A stretch of 34,917 bases of DNA from an uncultured Lentisphaerota bacterium (lineage in GTDB: Bacteria > Verrucomicrobiota > Lentisphaeria > Victivallales > GWF2-50-93): assembly GCA_903872565.1 (NCBI GenBank), contig CAIQLG010000482.1:1-34917 (forward strand). The letters run 5' to 3'. The position numbers and the translations under genes are program-made. The number at the start of each line of letters is the position of its first letter. Position 1 is the stretch's first letter. Positions 26,694 through 33,339 of this stretch are shown here, piece after piece. Under the pieces are notes generated by a model, which was given only the letters and a program-made list of their open reading frames with translations, had not been told where the DNA came from and did not search any database.

Positions 26694-27644
26694 CTATTTC
26701 TCCCTTCTCTGCCTGTTCGCGAGATATTCCAGAAGCGCGATGTCAAAGTCCTTGCAAGTGTTCATGGGGACGTATTCAACGCGCATCTCGCCGCAGCCCT
26801 TCCTGATTTCCGAGACAAACTTGCGGATCTCGTCGAGGTATGCCGCACGGGTCGCACGCGGGTCGAGTTCTATCCTGTTCGAGGAGATCTCCATATCCTC
26901 GAAAAGGCTCCACTTCTCGAAGGGAAAACTCAGCTCCTCCTCGGCCATCACATGCATGAGAACCACCTCGTGTTTCCTGAAACGGAAGTGATGTAGCGCC
27001 TTAAGTATCTCGGAAGGGTCGTCGAAGAGGTCGGAGATCAGGATTACCAGGCCGCGCCTCTTGATCCGCTCGGCAATGTCATGCAGTATTGGCGCGATGT
27101 TTGTCTCGCCTCCAGGCTCCGTGTTGTGCAGCTCCTCGAGGAGCGTCTTCAGATGGGAGACACGGCCGCGTGACGGGAGATATCTTCGGACTGCGGTATC
27201 GAATGTCACCAGACCTACGGCATCCTGCTGATGAATCATGAGATGCAGGAGCGATGCCGCAAGATAACGGCCATAATCGAATTTGCTGAGATGTCTGCCA
27301 CGCCGGACTGAAGACATTGTCCCGGTGTAGCACATCGAGGCCGAGGCGTCGAGCAGAATAGTCGCCCGGAGGTTCGTCTCGTCCTCGTACTGCTTGACAT
27401 AGTATCTGTCGGACTTTCCGTACACACGCCAGTCCAGCGCGCGGATGTCGTCGCCGTTCGCATACTCCCGGTGTTCGGCGAATTCCACGGAAAAACCTCT
27501 GAACGGGCTTCTGTGGCGTCCTGTGACGGAACCTTCCATCACGCCCCGGGCGAGAAAGTCCAGGCGATGTATTTTGGCAAGCGCTTCGGGATCCAGCAGC
27601 CACATGTATGGGGGAGAATTGTTTGTATCTAGCAAGGAATCCAT
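26694..27644 (-). CDS. DUF58 protein of a MoxR system
   Basis: The product is 316 residues. The signature spans about residues 42-93: GRHRSPFRGFSVEFAEHR, then YANGDDIRALDWRVYGKSD, then YYVKQYEDETNL. After it comes ATILLDASASM, a VWA-like MIDAS start typical of this family. DUF58 proteins are soluble or peripheral partners of MoxR ATPases in protein assembly or maturation, and their direct activity is unproven. It lies 38 bases after the MoxR gene and its TAG is immediately followed by the BatA start. GGAGC lies upstream of the ATG. Typical length and intact motif, so a functional gene. Confidence 0.95.
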   Translation of the reverse strand: MDSLLDTNNSPPYMWLLDPEALAKIHRLDFLARGVMEGSVTGRHRSPFRGFSVEFAEHREYANGDDIRALDWRVYGKSDRYYVKQYEDETNLRATILLDASASMCYTGTMSSVRRGRHLSKFDYGRYLAASLLHLMIHQQDAVGLVTFDTAVRRYLPSRGRVSHLKTLLEELHNTEPGGETNIAPILHDIAERIKRRGLVILISDLFDDPSEILKALHHFRFRKHEVVLMHVMAEEELSFPFEKWSLFEDMEISSNRIELDPRATRAAYLDEIRKFVSEIRKGCGEMRVEYVPMNTCKDFDIALLEYLANRQRREK

Positions 27645-27682
27645 TTCAGCATAGCTCCATGGATGATTGGATTGTTGAATTC

Positions 27683-28756
27683 TCAGTTCGCGGCGGATTT
27701 TCCCGAAAGAAAATCTTCATGTTTAGGTTTTATGGTTTCAAGCAGGCGCCTGATTACCCGGTCTGAACTTATGCCGGCGGCCTCCGCATTGAATGTTGTC
27801 ACCAGGCGATGCCTGAGGACCGGCAACGCCATTTCCCTCACATCCTCCGTGATTGCATGGTAGCGGCCGCGCAATACGGCACGCGCCTTCGCGGCAAGCA
27901 TCAGGTTGATCGAGGCGCGCGGACCTGCACCCCACTGGACGAGTTCCCTGATGAAGTCCGGCGCCTTGGGATCCGAAGGCCGTGTCGAACGGACAATTTC
28001 CCTTGCGTGCTCGAAGACGTGGTCTGCGGCGGGAACACGGCGGACTATCTCCTGAAGCCGTATGATGTCCTCTCCAGTCAAAATCGGACTGATGTCGGAC
28101 TTGGACTGGCCGCTAACCATTTTCATGATCCGCAGTTCCTCATCCTCGCTGGGGTAATCAACGTGTATCATGAAGATGAAGCGGTCAAGCTGGGCCTCCG
28201 GCAGTGGATAAGTTCCTTCCTGCTCTATGGGGTTCTGCGTCGCCAGAACAAAGAAGGGATCCGGCAGATGATAGTCTTTTTCACCGACCGTCACCATACG
28301 CTCCTGCATCGCCTCCAGGAGGGCCGCCTGCGTTTTAGGAGGTGTCCTGTTGATCTCGTCCGCAAGGAGCATATTTGCGAAAATCGGCCCGTGGACGAAC
28401 CGGAAAATCCGCTTCCCGGTAGTGCGATCCTCTTCCAGGACATCCGTCCCCGTGATGTCCGATGGCATCAGGTCCGGCGTGAACTGCACCCGCTTGAAGC
28501 TTAGAGAAACCGCCTTTGATATCGTGCTTACAAGCAGTGTCTTGGCCAGTCCCGGCACACCCACAAGCAGTGCATGCCCGCGGCAAAATATCGCGACAAG
28601 CACCTGCTCGACGACACTCGTCTGCCCCACAATCACCTGCCCTATCTGCCCGGCCATATTCCTATATGCCTCATGAAGAATACTGACCGCCTTAAGGTCG
28701 TCAAGTTCAATTTCTTCCGGCACGTCAGGAGCATCCGATGTTTTTCCTTTTACCAT
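27683..28756 (-). CDS. MoxR-family AAA+ ATPase
   Basis: A 357-residue cytoplasmic AAA+ ATPase of the MoxR branch, thought to act as a chaperone for VWA-containing partners. Walker A is GVPGLAKT (Gly66 to Thr73), Walker B LLADEINR (Asp133, Glu134), and sensor 1 FVLATQNP near 170. GTYPLPEAQLDRF, the MoxR hallmark, follows. The AAA lid domain ends the chain (PRASINLMLAAKARAVLRGR). GGAGG seven bases before the ATG is the best ribosome site in the operon. The gene starts 21 bases after the anti-sigma stop, so sigma, anti-sigma and MoxR are likely co-transcribed. Confidence 0.96.
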   Translation of the reverse strand: MVKGKTSDAPDVPEEIELDDLKAVSILHEAYRNMAGQIGQVIVGQTSVVEQVLVAIFCRGHALLVGVPGLAKTLLVSTISKAVSLSFKRVQFTPDLMPSDITGTDVLEEDRTTGKRIFRFVHGPIFANMLLADEINRTPPKTQAALLEAMQERMVTVGEKDYHLPDPFFVLATQNPIEQEGTYPLPEAQLDRFIFMIHVDYPSEDEELRIMKMVSGQSKSDISPILTGEDIIRLQEIVRRVPAADHVFEHAREIVRSTRPSDPKAPDFIRELVQWGAGPRASINLMLAAKARAVLRGRYHAITEDVREMALPVLRHRLVTTFNAEAAGISSDRVIRRLLETIKPKHEDFLSGKSAAN

Positions 28757-28777
28757 GTAAATCCTCCGTTAATTATA

Positions 28778-29803
28778 CTATTTTGAAATATTTTCCTGGA
28801 ACACGTCAATCATGCTGATACCGCTCCTCAGGACGGCGGTCTGTCCGGGAGCAAGGCGATTCTCACTTCCATATCGGTTTTTCACAATCACTGCACCTTC
28901 GTCAACCTTCACGGTCACGATGCTTTCAGAAGGACTTTCTGAACCCGACTGATCCCGCACTCCTACATCAAGCGGATGAAGAAACTTAAGATTCTTGCCA
29001 TTCACAGAATCCGAAGCTTGGTCTTTTCTCTGTATTTCTGCACCGGGCTGCCGTGAACTCCGACTTTCAACACTGAATTTTGTTCCCACAACAACAATTT
29101 CTCCCGCCGGTGTCACAACCCTGAAACTGCGGCCTGACTTCTGTTTTGAAATTTCACAGTAGATATGCCCGTCGGACAACTGCACCGTATTGTCTTGAAA
29201 CCTGGTCGGCTGGAAAGATACGAGGCTGTTCTTGGAAATCTGCAGCAGCGAGCCATCGTTGAAAACCGCGCTGGTTGGTTCTGCGGCCACCAGATCGGAT
29301 TTGTCCGGCAGGACGGAGCCGGAGGCCATTGTCTTTCCACCTGACAGCAGGATCTCGCCGTCAAGTATTCTGACAGAAGGAGCCGAGGAATATTCGAATG
29401 CGAACCAGCTTGTGGCGGCGATGATGGCGACTGCAGCCGCGACCTTCAGCAAGCTGAAGGGTCTGAACTTCAAGCACGGGAGGAATACCTTGCGGAGCGG
29501 ATGCAGGTTCCTCATGCGTTCGAGAATGGCTTCGTCCGCCGCTGGATCCTCCATCATAAGAACTTCGAAAAGATCAAGGCATTGCGGACATGACAAAAGA
29601 TGCGCCGGCATTTCCCAGAATTCTCCCCAGGATTTCCGGGAGGAGGCAAGCTCCTTCAGTTCCTGCAGCGAGTAGTGCGGCTCGCCGGATACAAGTAATT
29701 TCCCGCCGGCAATCAACTTCTTTACATCTTCGTCATGCAAGATGTCGTGCTGTTCTGATGCTGGAATATTCTTCTGCAACTGTTCTTCCTTTTTCATTTC
29801 CAT
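28778..29803 (-). CDS. FecR-like transmembrane anti-sigma regulator
   Basis: A 341-residue protein. The cytoplasmic part has His68-x3-Cys72-x2-Cys75 (HLLSCPQC), the zinc-binding motif of anti-sigma domains. One membrane helix lies at about 114-137 (LLKVAAAVAIIAATSWFAF). The outer part is a FecR domain (about 140-245; VRILDGEILL, SDGHIYCEIS, FRVVTPAGEIVVVGTKFSV) and ends with DEGAVIVKNRYGSENRLAPGQTAVL. It most likely holds the adjacent ECF sigma factor and releases it on a periplasmic signal. The start could be either of two nearby ATG codons (29803 or 29797). A 254-base gap with palindromic copy E separates it from the sigma gene, which is unusual for such a pair. Confidence 0.9.
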   Translation of the reverse strand: MEMKKEEQLQKNIPASEQHDILHDEDVKKLIAGGKLLVSGEPHYSLQELKELASSRKSWGEFWEMPAHLLSCPQCLDLFEVLMMEDPAADEAILERMRNLHPLRKVFLPCLKFRPFSLLKVAAAVAIIAATSWFAFEYSSAPSVRILDGEILLSGGKTMASGSVLPDKSDLVAAEPTSAVFNDGSLLQISKNSLVSFQPTRFQDNTVQLSDGHIYCEISKQKSGRSFRVVTPAGEIVVVGTKFSVESRSSRQPGAEIQRKDQASDSVNGKNLKFLHPLDVGVRDQSGSESPSESIVTVKVDEGAVIVKNRYGSENRLAPGQTAVLRSGISMIDVFQENISK

Positions 29804-29918
29804 TGATGATAAGCAAATTGTTCCTTGTTAAGATAAATAGCGCAAGGATAGCCTGTTTCGTACAATAAAATCTGAAAAAAGAAGAAAAATCGTAATGCTT
29901 CTTTATCGGGAATTTTAC

Positions 29919-30017
29919 TGTAGCCGCCCCCACCTGTCCCCCGTAGCTTCCTTGCGAAGGGGGATGTTGGGGGCGAACACGGCCAACATGGCCGTGGCTA
30001 CAATGGCCGTGGCTACA
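29919..30017 (+). repeat. Three-way-junction palindromic element, copy E, module in the opposite arm, end duplicated
   Basis: Outer arms are TGTAGC (29919-29924) and GCTACA. The nested module is here in the first (C/G-rich) hairpin and in inverse orientation to copies C and D. Read on the other strand it is bounded by CAT and ACAGGT, with stem CCCCC/GGGGG. The second hairpin, CACGGCCA-ACA-TGGCCGTG, is plain. The last 15 bases (ATGGCCGTGGCTACA) are tandemly duplicated to 30017. It lies between the sigma and anti-sigma genes. Confidence 0.92.
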
Positions 30018-30057
30018 ACTAATGCAACAACGAAGGCTGACTCATTACGAGAATATA

Positions 30058-30666
30058 TTATGTGCTCAGGAAGCCACGCAGTTTGTCAAGAGCCCTGCGT
30101 ATTGTCGGGCCAATGCTGTTCACAGGGATTCCCGCGATCTCGGAAATTTCCCGGTAGCCTCGTTCCTGAAGGTAGAAGAGTTTGACACAGGTACGTTCCT
30201 TAGCGGAAAGAGAATTCATGGCAAGGACAATTTGACTGCTTTCAGGAATTCCTTCGTCGCTGTCTTCCTGGAGGACGGGGATTTTTTCGAGGACATCTGC
30301 AGCAAAGGATACACAGGGGTCGGAGCCTTGTTTGCGCATCATGTCCACGCATCTGTTTCGGACGAGCGTATGTAGCAATGGAAGAATCTCTCCATGCGCG
30401 AGGCACTTCCGGAGCAGGCTCCGTTCATTCTCAAGGAGGTTCCGCCAGACTGCGGTCACTGCATCCTCTATGTCATGCCGCGAGGCATGCCTGCCGTGGC
30501 GTTCAAAGGTGTTCCGCGCAAGTCCGAGCAGAAGCCCGCCGTATGAGTCAACCAGTTCGCACCAGGCGGAATGATCGTCTTCGATCAGAAGGCGCAGAAG
30601 CTCCCGGGTCCGACTCCTTTCCTGGCTGAATGGTGTCTGTTTCTTATCGTTATTTTTACTTGACAT
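30058..30666 (-). CDS. ECF-type RNA polymerase sigma factor
   Basis: A 202-residue sigma factor with region 2 at about residues 22-110 (ELLRLLIEDDHSAWCELVDSYGG, HDIEDAVTAVWRNLL, LVRNRCVDMMRKQ) and region 4 near 150-198 (LSAKERTCVKLFYLQERGYREISEIAGIP, then VNSIGPTIRRALDKLR as the recognition helix). No extra C-terminal domain. I start at the ATG 30664-30666. The frame can be extended to a TTG at 30684, but that adds only six residues. It is the first gene of the minus-strand operon and probably directs transcription of its own cluster, although no ECF-type -35/-10 was confidently found upstream. Confidence 0.92.
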   Translation of the reverse strand: MSSKNNDKKQTPFSQERSRTRELLRLLIEDDHSAWCELVDSYGGLLLGLARNTFERHGRHASRHDIEDAVTAVWRNLLENERSLLRKCLAHGEILPLLHTLVRNRCVDMMRKQGSDPCVSFAADVLEKIPVLQEDSDEGIPESSQIVLAMNSLSAKERTCVKLFYLQERGYREISEIAGIPVNSIGPTIRRALDKLRGFLST

Positions 30667-30735
30667 GTGTATTACTGGCCGCAACAGTTAAATATATACT
30701 TTGGGAATCGTTAAGTTGGGTGACTTGAAACTCAA

Positions 30736-30838
30736 AAGTAGGCCAAGTCTCGACCTGTCCCTCATAGTCCCGCGAATGCGGACAACGTGGGATGAGACTG
30801 GCATTTTTGTGGCGGCTTCATCGAAGCCAGCCCTACTT
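30736..30838 (+). repeat. Palindromic element G with outer stem, two hairpins and nested module
   Basis: AAGTAGG (30736-30742) pairs with CCTACTT (30832-30838). Inside, GCCAAGTCTC pairs with GAGACTGGC, one base bulged, and GGCTTC-ATC-GAAGCC forms a second hairpin. The first hairpin's loop holds a stretch which, on the other strand, runs from CAT-CCCAC to GAGGG-ACAGGT, the same boundaries as the module in copies C-E. The host arms are unrelated in sequence to copies A-E. Confidence 0.75.
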
Positions 30839-30998
30839 CTATGCGCAAACTAACCCTATGACTCACATCTTGACGCTTACGTATTCCGCATCTTTTCGCA
30901 ACCCGAGCTATAATAGGAGAAACCGGCTCAATTTCAAGCTGCAATAATTATTGCATTAAACAAAATGTTATTGTACATTAGCTCCTTATGATTTTTTT

Positions 30999-31158
30999 CG
31001 ACAAATGTTTTTGGCGAAAATTTGTCGGTGTTCACGATTTATCGTGTGTATTTTAAAAACTAACTAAAGTTTGAATTTTCGAAACATTTGGATTTTATGT
31101 TTTATTGTTTCGGATTTCGATATTCGAATTTCGGATTTGGGTTGTGGGCGAAGCCCAC
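30999..31158 (+). promoter_or_regulatory. Hairpin-rich leader of the DUF2284 gene
   Basis: Three hairpins precede the gene: CGACAAAT/ATTTGTCG (30999-31027), CACGAT-TT-ATCGTG (31033-31046) and GTGGGC-GAA-GCCCAC (31144-31158), the last ending 14 bases before the AGGAGG ribosome site. Between them are repeated TTTCGGATTTCG/TTCGAATTTCGG words. A TATAAT near 30909 could be a -10, but no good -35 was found. No known riboswitch class is recognised. Outside the hairpins the 521-base gap from 30667 holds only element G. Confidence 0.4.
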
Positions 31159-31187
31159 TTTAGAACAATAAGGAGGAGGACATTCTA

Positions 31188-31703
31188 ATGCCCCGCAAAA
31201 CATCAATGGACAAATATCTTAAAAGAGCAGTTGAACTTGGAGCCGTTGACGCGAAGATCATTTCGGCAGACAGTGTCGTCACGGCAGCCTGGGTCAGGAT
31301 CAAATGCCAGTTCGGCTGTGGCGGTTTTGGCCAATGCCTGACATGTCCGCCAAATTCTCCGACACCGGAAAAAATCGCAGAAATATTGCGCTGCTATAGG
31401 AAGGCTCTGCTTCTTCACGGCGGCAACCACAGCGACATGAGCGAGATGGCGGTGACAATCGAGCGAGAAATCTTTCTTGACGGATATTACAAGGCGTTCG
31501 CAATGGGTGCCGGACCATGCCAACTATGTGGCCAATGCAACATCGCCAACAATGAATGCATCAATGCTGAAAAAGCCCGGCCTGCAATGGAGGCCTGCGG
31601 AATTGACGTGTTCCAGACCGCACGAAACAACGGATATCAAATTGAGGTCGTCAAAAACCAATCTTGCAAACAGAACTATTTTGCCTTGGTGCTGATCGAA
31701 TAG
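31188..31703 (+). CDS. DUF2284 predicted metal-binding protein
   Basis: A 171-residue soluble protein rich in cysteine clusters: CQFGCGGFGQCLTCPPNSPTP at about 40-60, CQLCGQCNIANNEC near 110-124, then EACGIDV and a late Cys in NQSCKQNY. CPP-N-SPTPE and GPC-x2-C-x2-C are the DUF2284 hallmarks, and the spacing suggests iron-sulfur or zinc binding. The family is often seen in anaerobes, and its function is unknown. The ATG at 31188 follows AGGAGGAGG at good spacing. The gene stands alone, with a hairpin-rich leader upstream and palindrome F downstream. Ends in TAG. Confidence 0.9.
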   Translation: MPRKTSMDKYLKRAVELGAVDAKIISADSVVTAAWVRIKCQFGCGGFGQCLTCPPNSPTPEKIAEILRCYRKALLLHGGNHSDMSEMAVTIEREIFLDGYYKAFAMGAGPCQLCGQCNIANNECINAEKARPAMEACGIDVFQTARNNGYQIEVVKNQSCKQNYFALVLIE

Positions 31704-31753
31704 GTGACTTGACTGAGTTCAAGTAAAAATCCATACTCATATGGCGGCGATAG

Positions 31754-31803
31754 TGGAGGGTCGAGTTCTACTCGACCGCGGTCGAATAGAATTCGACCTT
31801 CCA
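31754..31803 (+). repeat. Double-hairpin palindrome F
   Basis: GGTCGAGT-TCT-ACTCGACC, then CG, then GGTCGAAT-AGA-ATTCGACC, enclosed by short outer arms TGGAGG/CCTTCCA (one G-U type pair). The two hairpins also pair with each other over 17 of 19 positions. The architecture matches the A-E elements but the sequence is different, so this looks like a second family. Confidence 0.8.
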
Positions 31804-31902
31804 AAGATCAAATCCCTCAAGGGAATTCTGCCTCGTCCACCAAAACCGGTTACTATCAAGAATATGGAGAAAGCGATTGGAATAGGAAATGCGGTATAAA
31901 CA

Positions 31903-31946
31903 AAATCAAAAAAGGGATGATAAATAATAAGTATATTAATTCCCTT
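31903..31946 (-). terminator. Weak intrinsic terminator of the lipoprotein gene
   Basis: On the minus strand AAGGGA (plus 31941-31946) starts two bases after the stop and pairs with TCCCTT (plus 31912-31917) across a 23-base AT-rich loop. A TTTTTG-rich run follows. The stem is only six pairs. Confidence 0.4.
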
Positions 31947-31948
31947 AA

Positions 31949-32386
31949 TCAATCCCCTGCACCTGTCATATATTTTACCAGATAACCGTTTTCGAATCCA
32001 AATATAAGCGCACTGTTTCCTGTTCCATTCGGCTTGAAATGAATATAATAGAACCATTCCATTTTACCTTCGAAAGGTGGCTTTTCTGGTTTGCCAATTA
32101 GGTTTACAAGATCTTTCTGGGTGATGGGGATATAGCCTTCTTTCTTTTCCCTGCCTCTTTTATCCACGCATTTCTGAAAGAAATCATCTATTGCATCGCT
32201 TTCATCAGATCGATTTTTACCTTTCAGTTCCTTGAATATTTTACATGCTTTCAGAAAATCTGCGGATGGTTTTCGAGGCATATATAACGCTTTGTCCGGG
32301 ACCCTGGAACATCCGTAAGATGCGATGGATAAAATTGCAGCAAAGATAGATATTGCAAGAAAAACTCTGAGAGTCTGTCGTTTCAC
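31949..32386 (-). CDS. Small lipoprotein of unknown function
   Basis: A 145-residue protein with a type II signal: basic start, hydrophobic VFLAISIFAAILSIAS and lipobox SYGC (Cys26). The C-terminal half, LVNLIGKPEKPPFEGKMEWFYYIHF and LIFGFENGYLVKYM, faintly recalls the SmpA/OmlA (BamE-like) fold, in which such a 'LxGxP...YY' stretch is common. The likeness is too weak for a name. The start is GTG at 32386 with AAGGA upstream. It follows the toxin gene by 40 bases and may be read from the same promoter. Confidence 0.7.
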   Translation of the reverse strand: MKRQTLRVFLAISIFAAILSIASYGCSRVPDKALYMPRKPSADFLKACKIFKELKGKNRSDESDAIDDFFQKCVDKRGREKKEGYIPITQKDLVNLIGKPEKPPFEGKMEWFYYIHFKPNGTGNSALIFGFENGYLVKYMTGAGD

Positions 32387-32426
32387 GTTCCGTCCTTATT
32401 GCAATATAAGATTACGATTGTATTCA

Positions 32427-32726
32427 TCACTCGGATTCTAATCTATGCTTCCAATAATCAGGATCACGGTGCAGATTCATCACGGCAAGGATAAATATCC
32501 CTTTGGGTTCGACGCTATAAAGAACTCCGTACGGGAAGCGATGAACAAGGCATCGATGGATCTCGGGTTCAATTTTCATCCACATCAAGGGATAATCGAC
32601 GACATTCTGGATAGTTGAATATACTTCACGGGCAAAATCCAAGCCAAGACCAAATTCACAATTCTCATAATAGGCAGTGGCCTGAACAAATTCTTCTTCC
32701 GCTTCAGGATGGAAAGAGAAGCTCAT
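32427..32726 (-). CDS. ParE/RelE-type toxin
   Basis: A 99-residue protein with the ParE/RelE plan: FHPEAEEEFVQATAYYE helix, LGLDFAREVYSTIQNVVDYP, then the core strands HRCLVHRFPYGVLYSVEPKGIFILAVMNLHRDPDYWKHR. ParE-type members inhibit gyrase and RelE-type members cut mRNA; the sequence does not settle which. The ATG overlaps the antitoxin stop by four bases, as expected for a type II toxin-antitoxin operon with coupled translation. Confidence 0.9.
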   Translation of the reverse strand: MSFSFHPEAEEEFVQATAYYENCEFGLGLDFAREVYSTIQNVVDYPLMWMKIEPEIHRCLVHRFPYGVLYSVEPKGIFILAVMNLHRDPDYWKHRLESE

Positions 32727-32950
32727 GAACCGAACCGCTGTCGAATCTTTGCAAACACCTTTTCCCCAGGAACCGGCTTAATTCGTCCAGAACGTAATTC
32801 TTCAAGCCTGCGCTTTGCGACAGTAGCCCATTTACGATCAATTTCAGGATTAGGCGGATTTAAAGAGCGAAGCAGGGATTCTACTACAATCGTCCTGTCT
32901 TCCACGGGAAGTGATTCCGCATCTTGAATAATCTGTGCTGTACTTGGCAT
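32723..32950 (-). CDS. Addiction-module antitoxin (TIGR02574-like)
   Basis: A 75-residue antitoxin. STAQIIQDAESLPVEDRTIVVESLLRSL at the N-terminus and a central WATVAKRRLEELRSGRIKPVPGEKVFAKI match the small antitoxin family (TIGR02574) usually paired with ParE/RelE toxins. The C-terminal part likely wraps the toxin. AAGGT lies seven bases before the ATG. Inverted repeats just upstream could be the autoregulatory operator. Confidence 0.88.
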   Translation of the reverse strand: MPSTAQIIQDAESLPVEDRTIVVESLLRSLNPPNPEIDRKWATVAKRRLEELRSGRIKPVPGEKVFAKIRQRFGS

Positions 32951-32964
32951 ATATTACCTTATTA

Positions 32965-32998
32965 TATATTGTTCAAATATACTAATATCACGGATATT
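32965..32998 (-). promoter_or_regulatory. Candidate toxin-antitoxin operator
   Basis: Two adjacent inverted repeats: TATATT-GTTCA-AATATA at 32965-32981 and AATATC-ACG-GATATT at 32984-32998. The first overlaps a TATAAT read on the minus strand (plus 32961-32966). Position and symmetry suit autorepression by the toxin-antitoxin complex, but binding is inferred. Confidence 0.45.
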
Positions 32999-33066
32999 CT
33001 CTATTGCAAATTCCTAGGTGAGGGACAACTTTAATTTGAAGAAGCATATTGAATAAGGAGGACTAT

Positions 33067-33339
33067 ATGTTTACCCGGGCAACTTTGTCAATTCTTTGTT
33101 TTACAGCCTGTCTATCATCGTCTGCCGGCGATTATTTTATTTCTAACCCACCAGATAGCTTTAGCCTAATTATCAAAGAAGAATGCTAGAATAATGAAGT
33201 CACCTTTGATTTGAGTCAGAATGCCTTGTCTGCCACTTTCGGGAAAGTTAATATGATAAGAGGGAAGGAGATGAAGGGTAAAACAATATCAGCAAATTTA
33301 AAAGATGAAGACAAGGTGTTAATTTATGAATATGATTAA
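33067..33339 (+). pseudogene. Small exported protein gene interrupted by an in-frame amber codon
   Basis: AAGGAGG six bases before the ATG at 33067 is a strong ribosome site. The frame gives 40 residues with a signal-like start (MFTRATLSILCFTACLSSSAG), then TAG at 33187-33189, then 49 more sensible residues (NNEVTFDLSQNALSATFGKV...) to TAA at 33337-33339. The downstream gene begins inside this last part (ATG at 33326), as for coupled genes, so the longer frame was probably the original gene. Either a nonsense mutation has truncated it or the amber is read through. I do not recognise the protein. Confidence 0.6.

Noticed and set aside
2567-30017. A CRISPR array
   Set aside because: The repeats are far apart, intergenic, in both orientations, and have no regular spacers or cas genes.
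30762-30944. A 60-codon minus-strand frame over element G
   Set aside because: It lies on the palindrome and has no domain or ribosome site.
33187-33189. Genome-wide reassignment of TAG or pyrrolysine use
   Set aside because: At least four intact genes in the window end in TAG, including one directly followed by the next start codon, so TAG acts as a normal stop.
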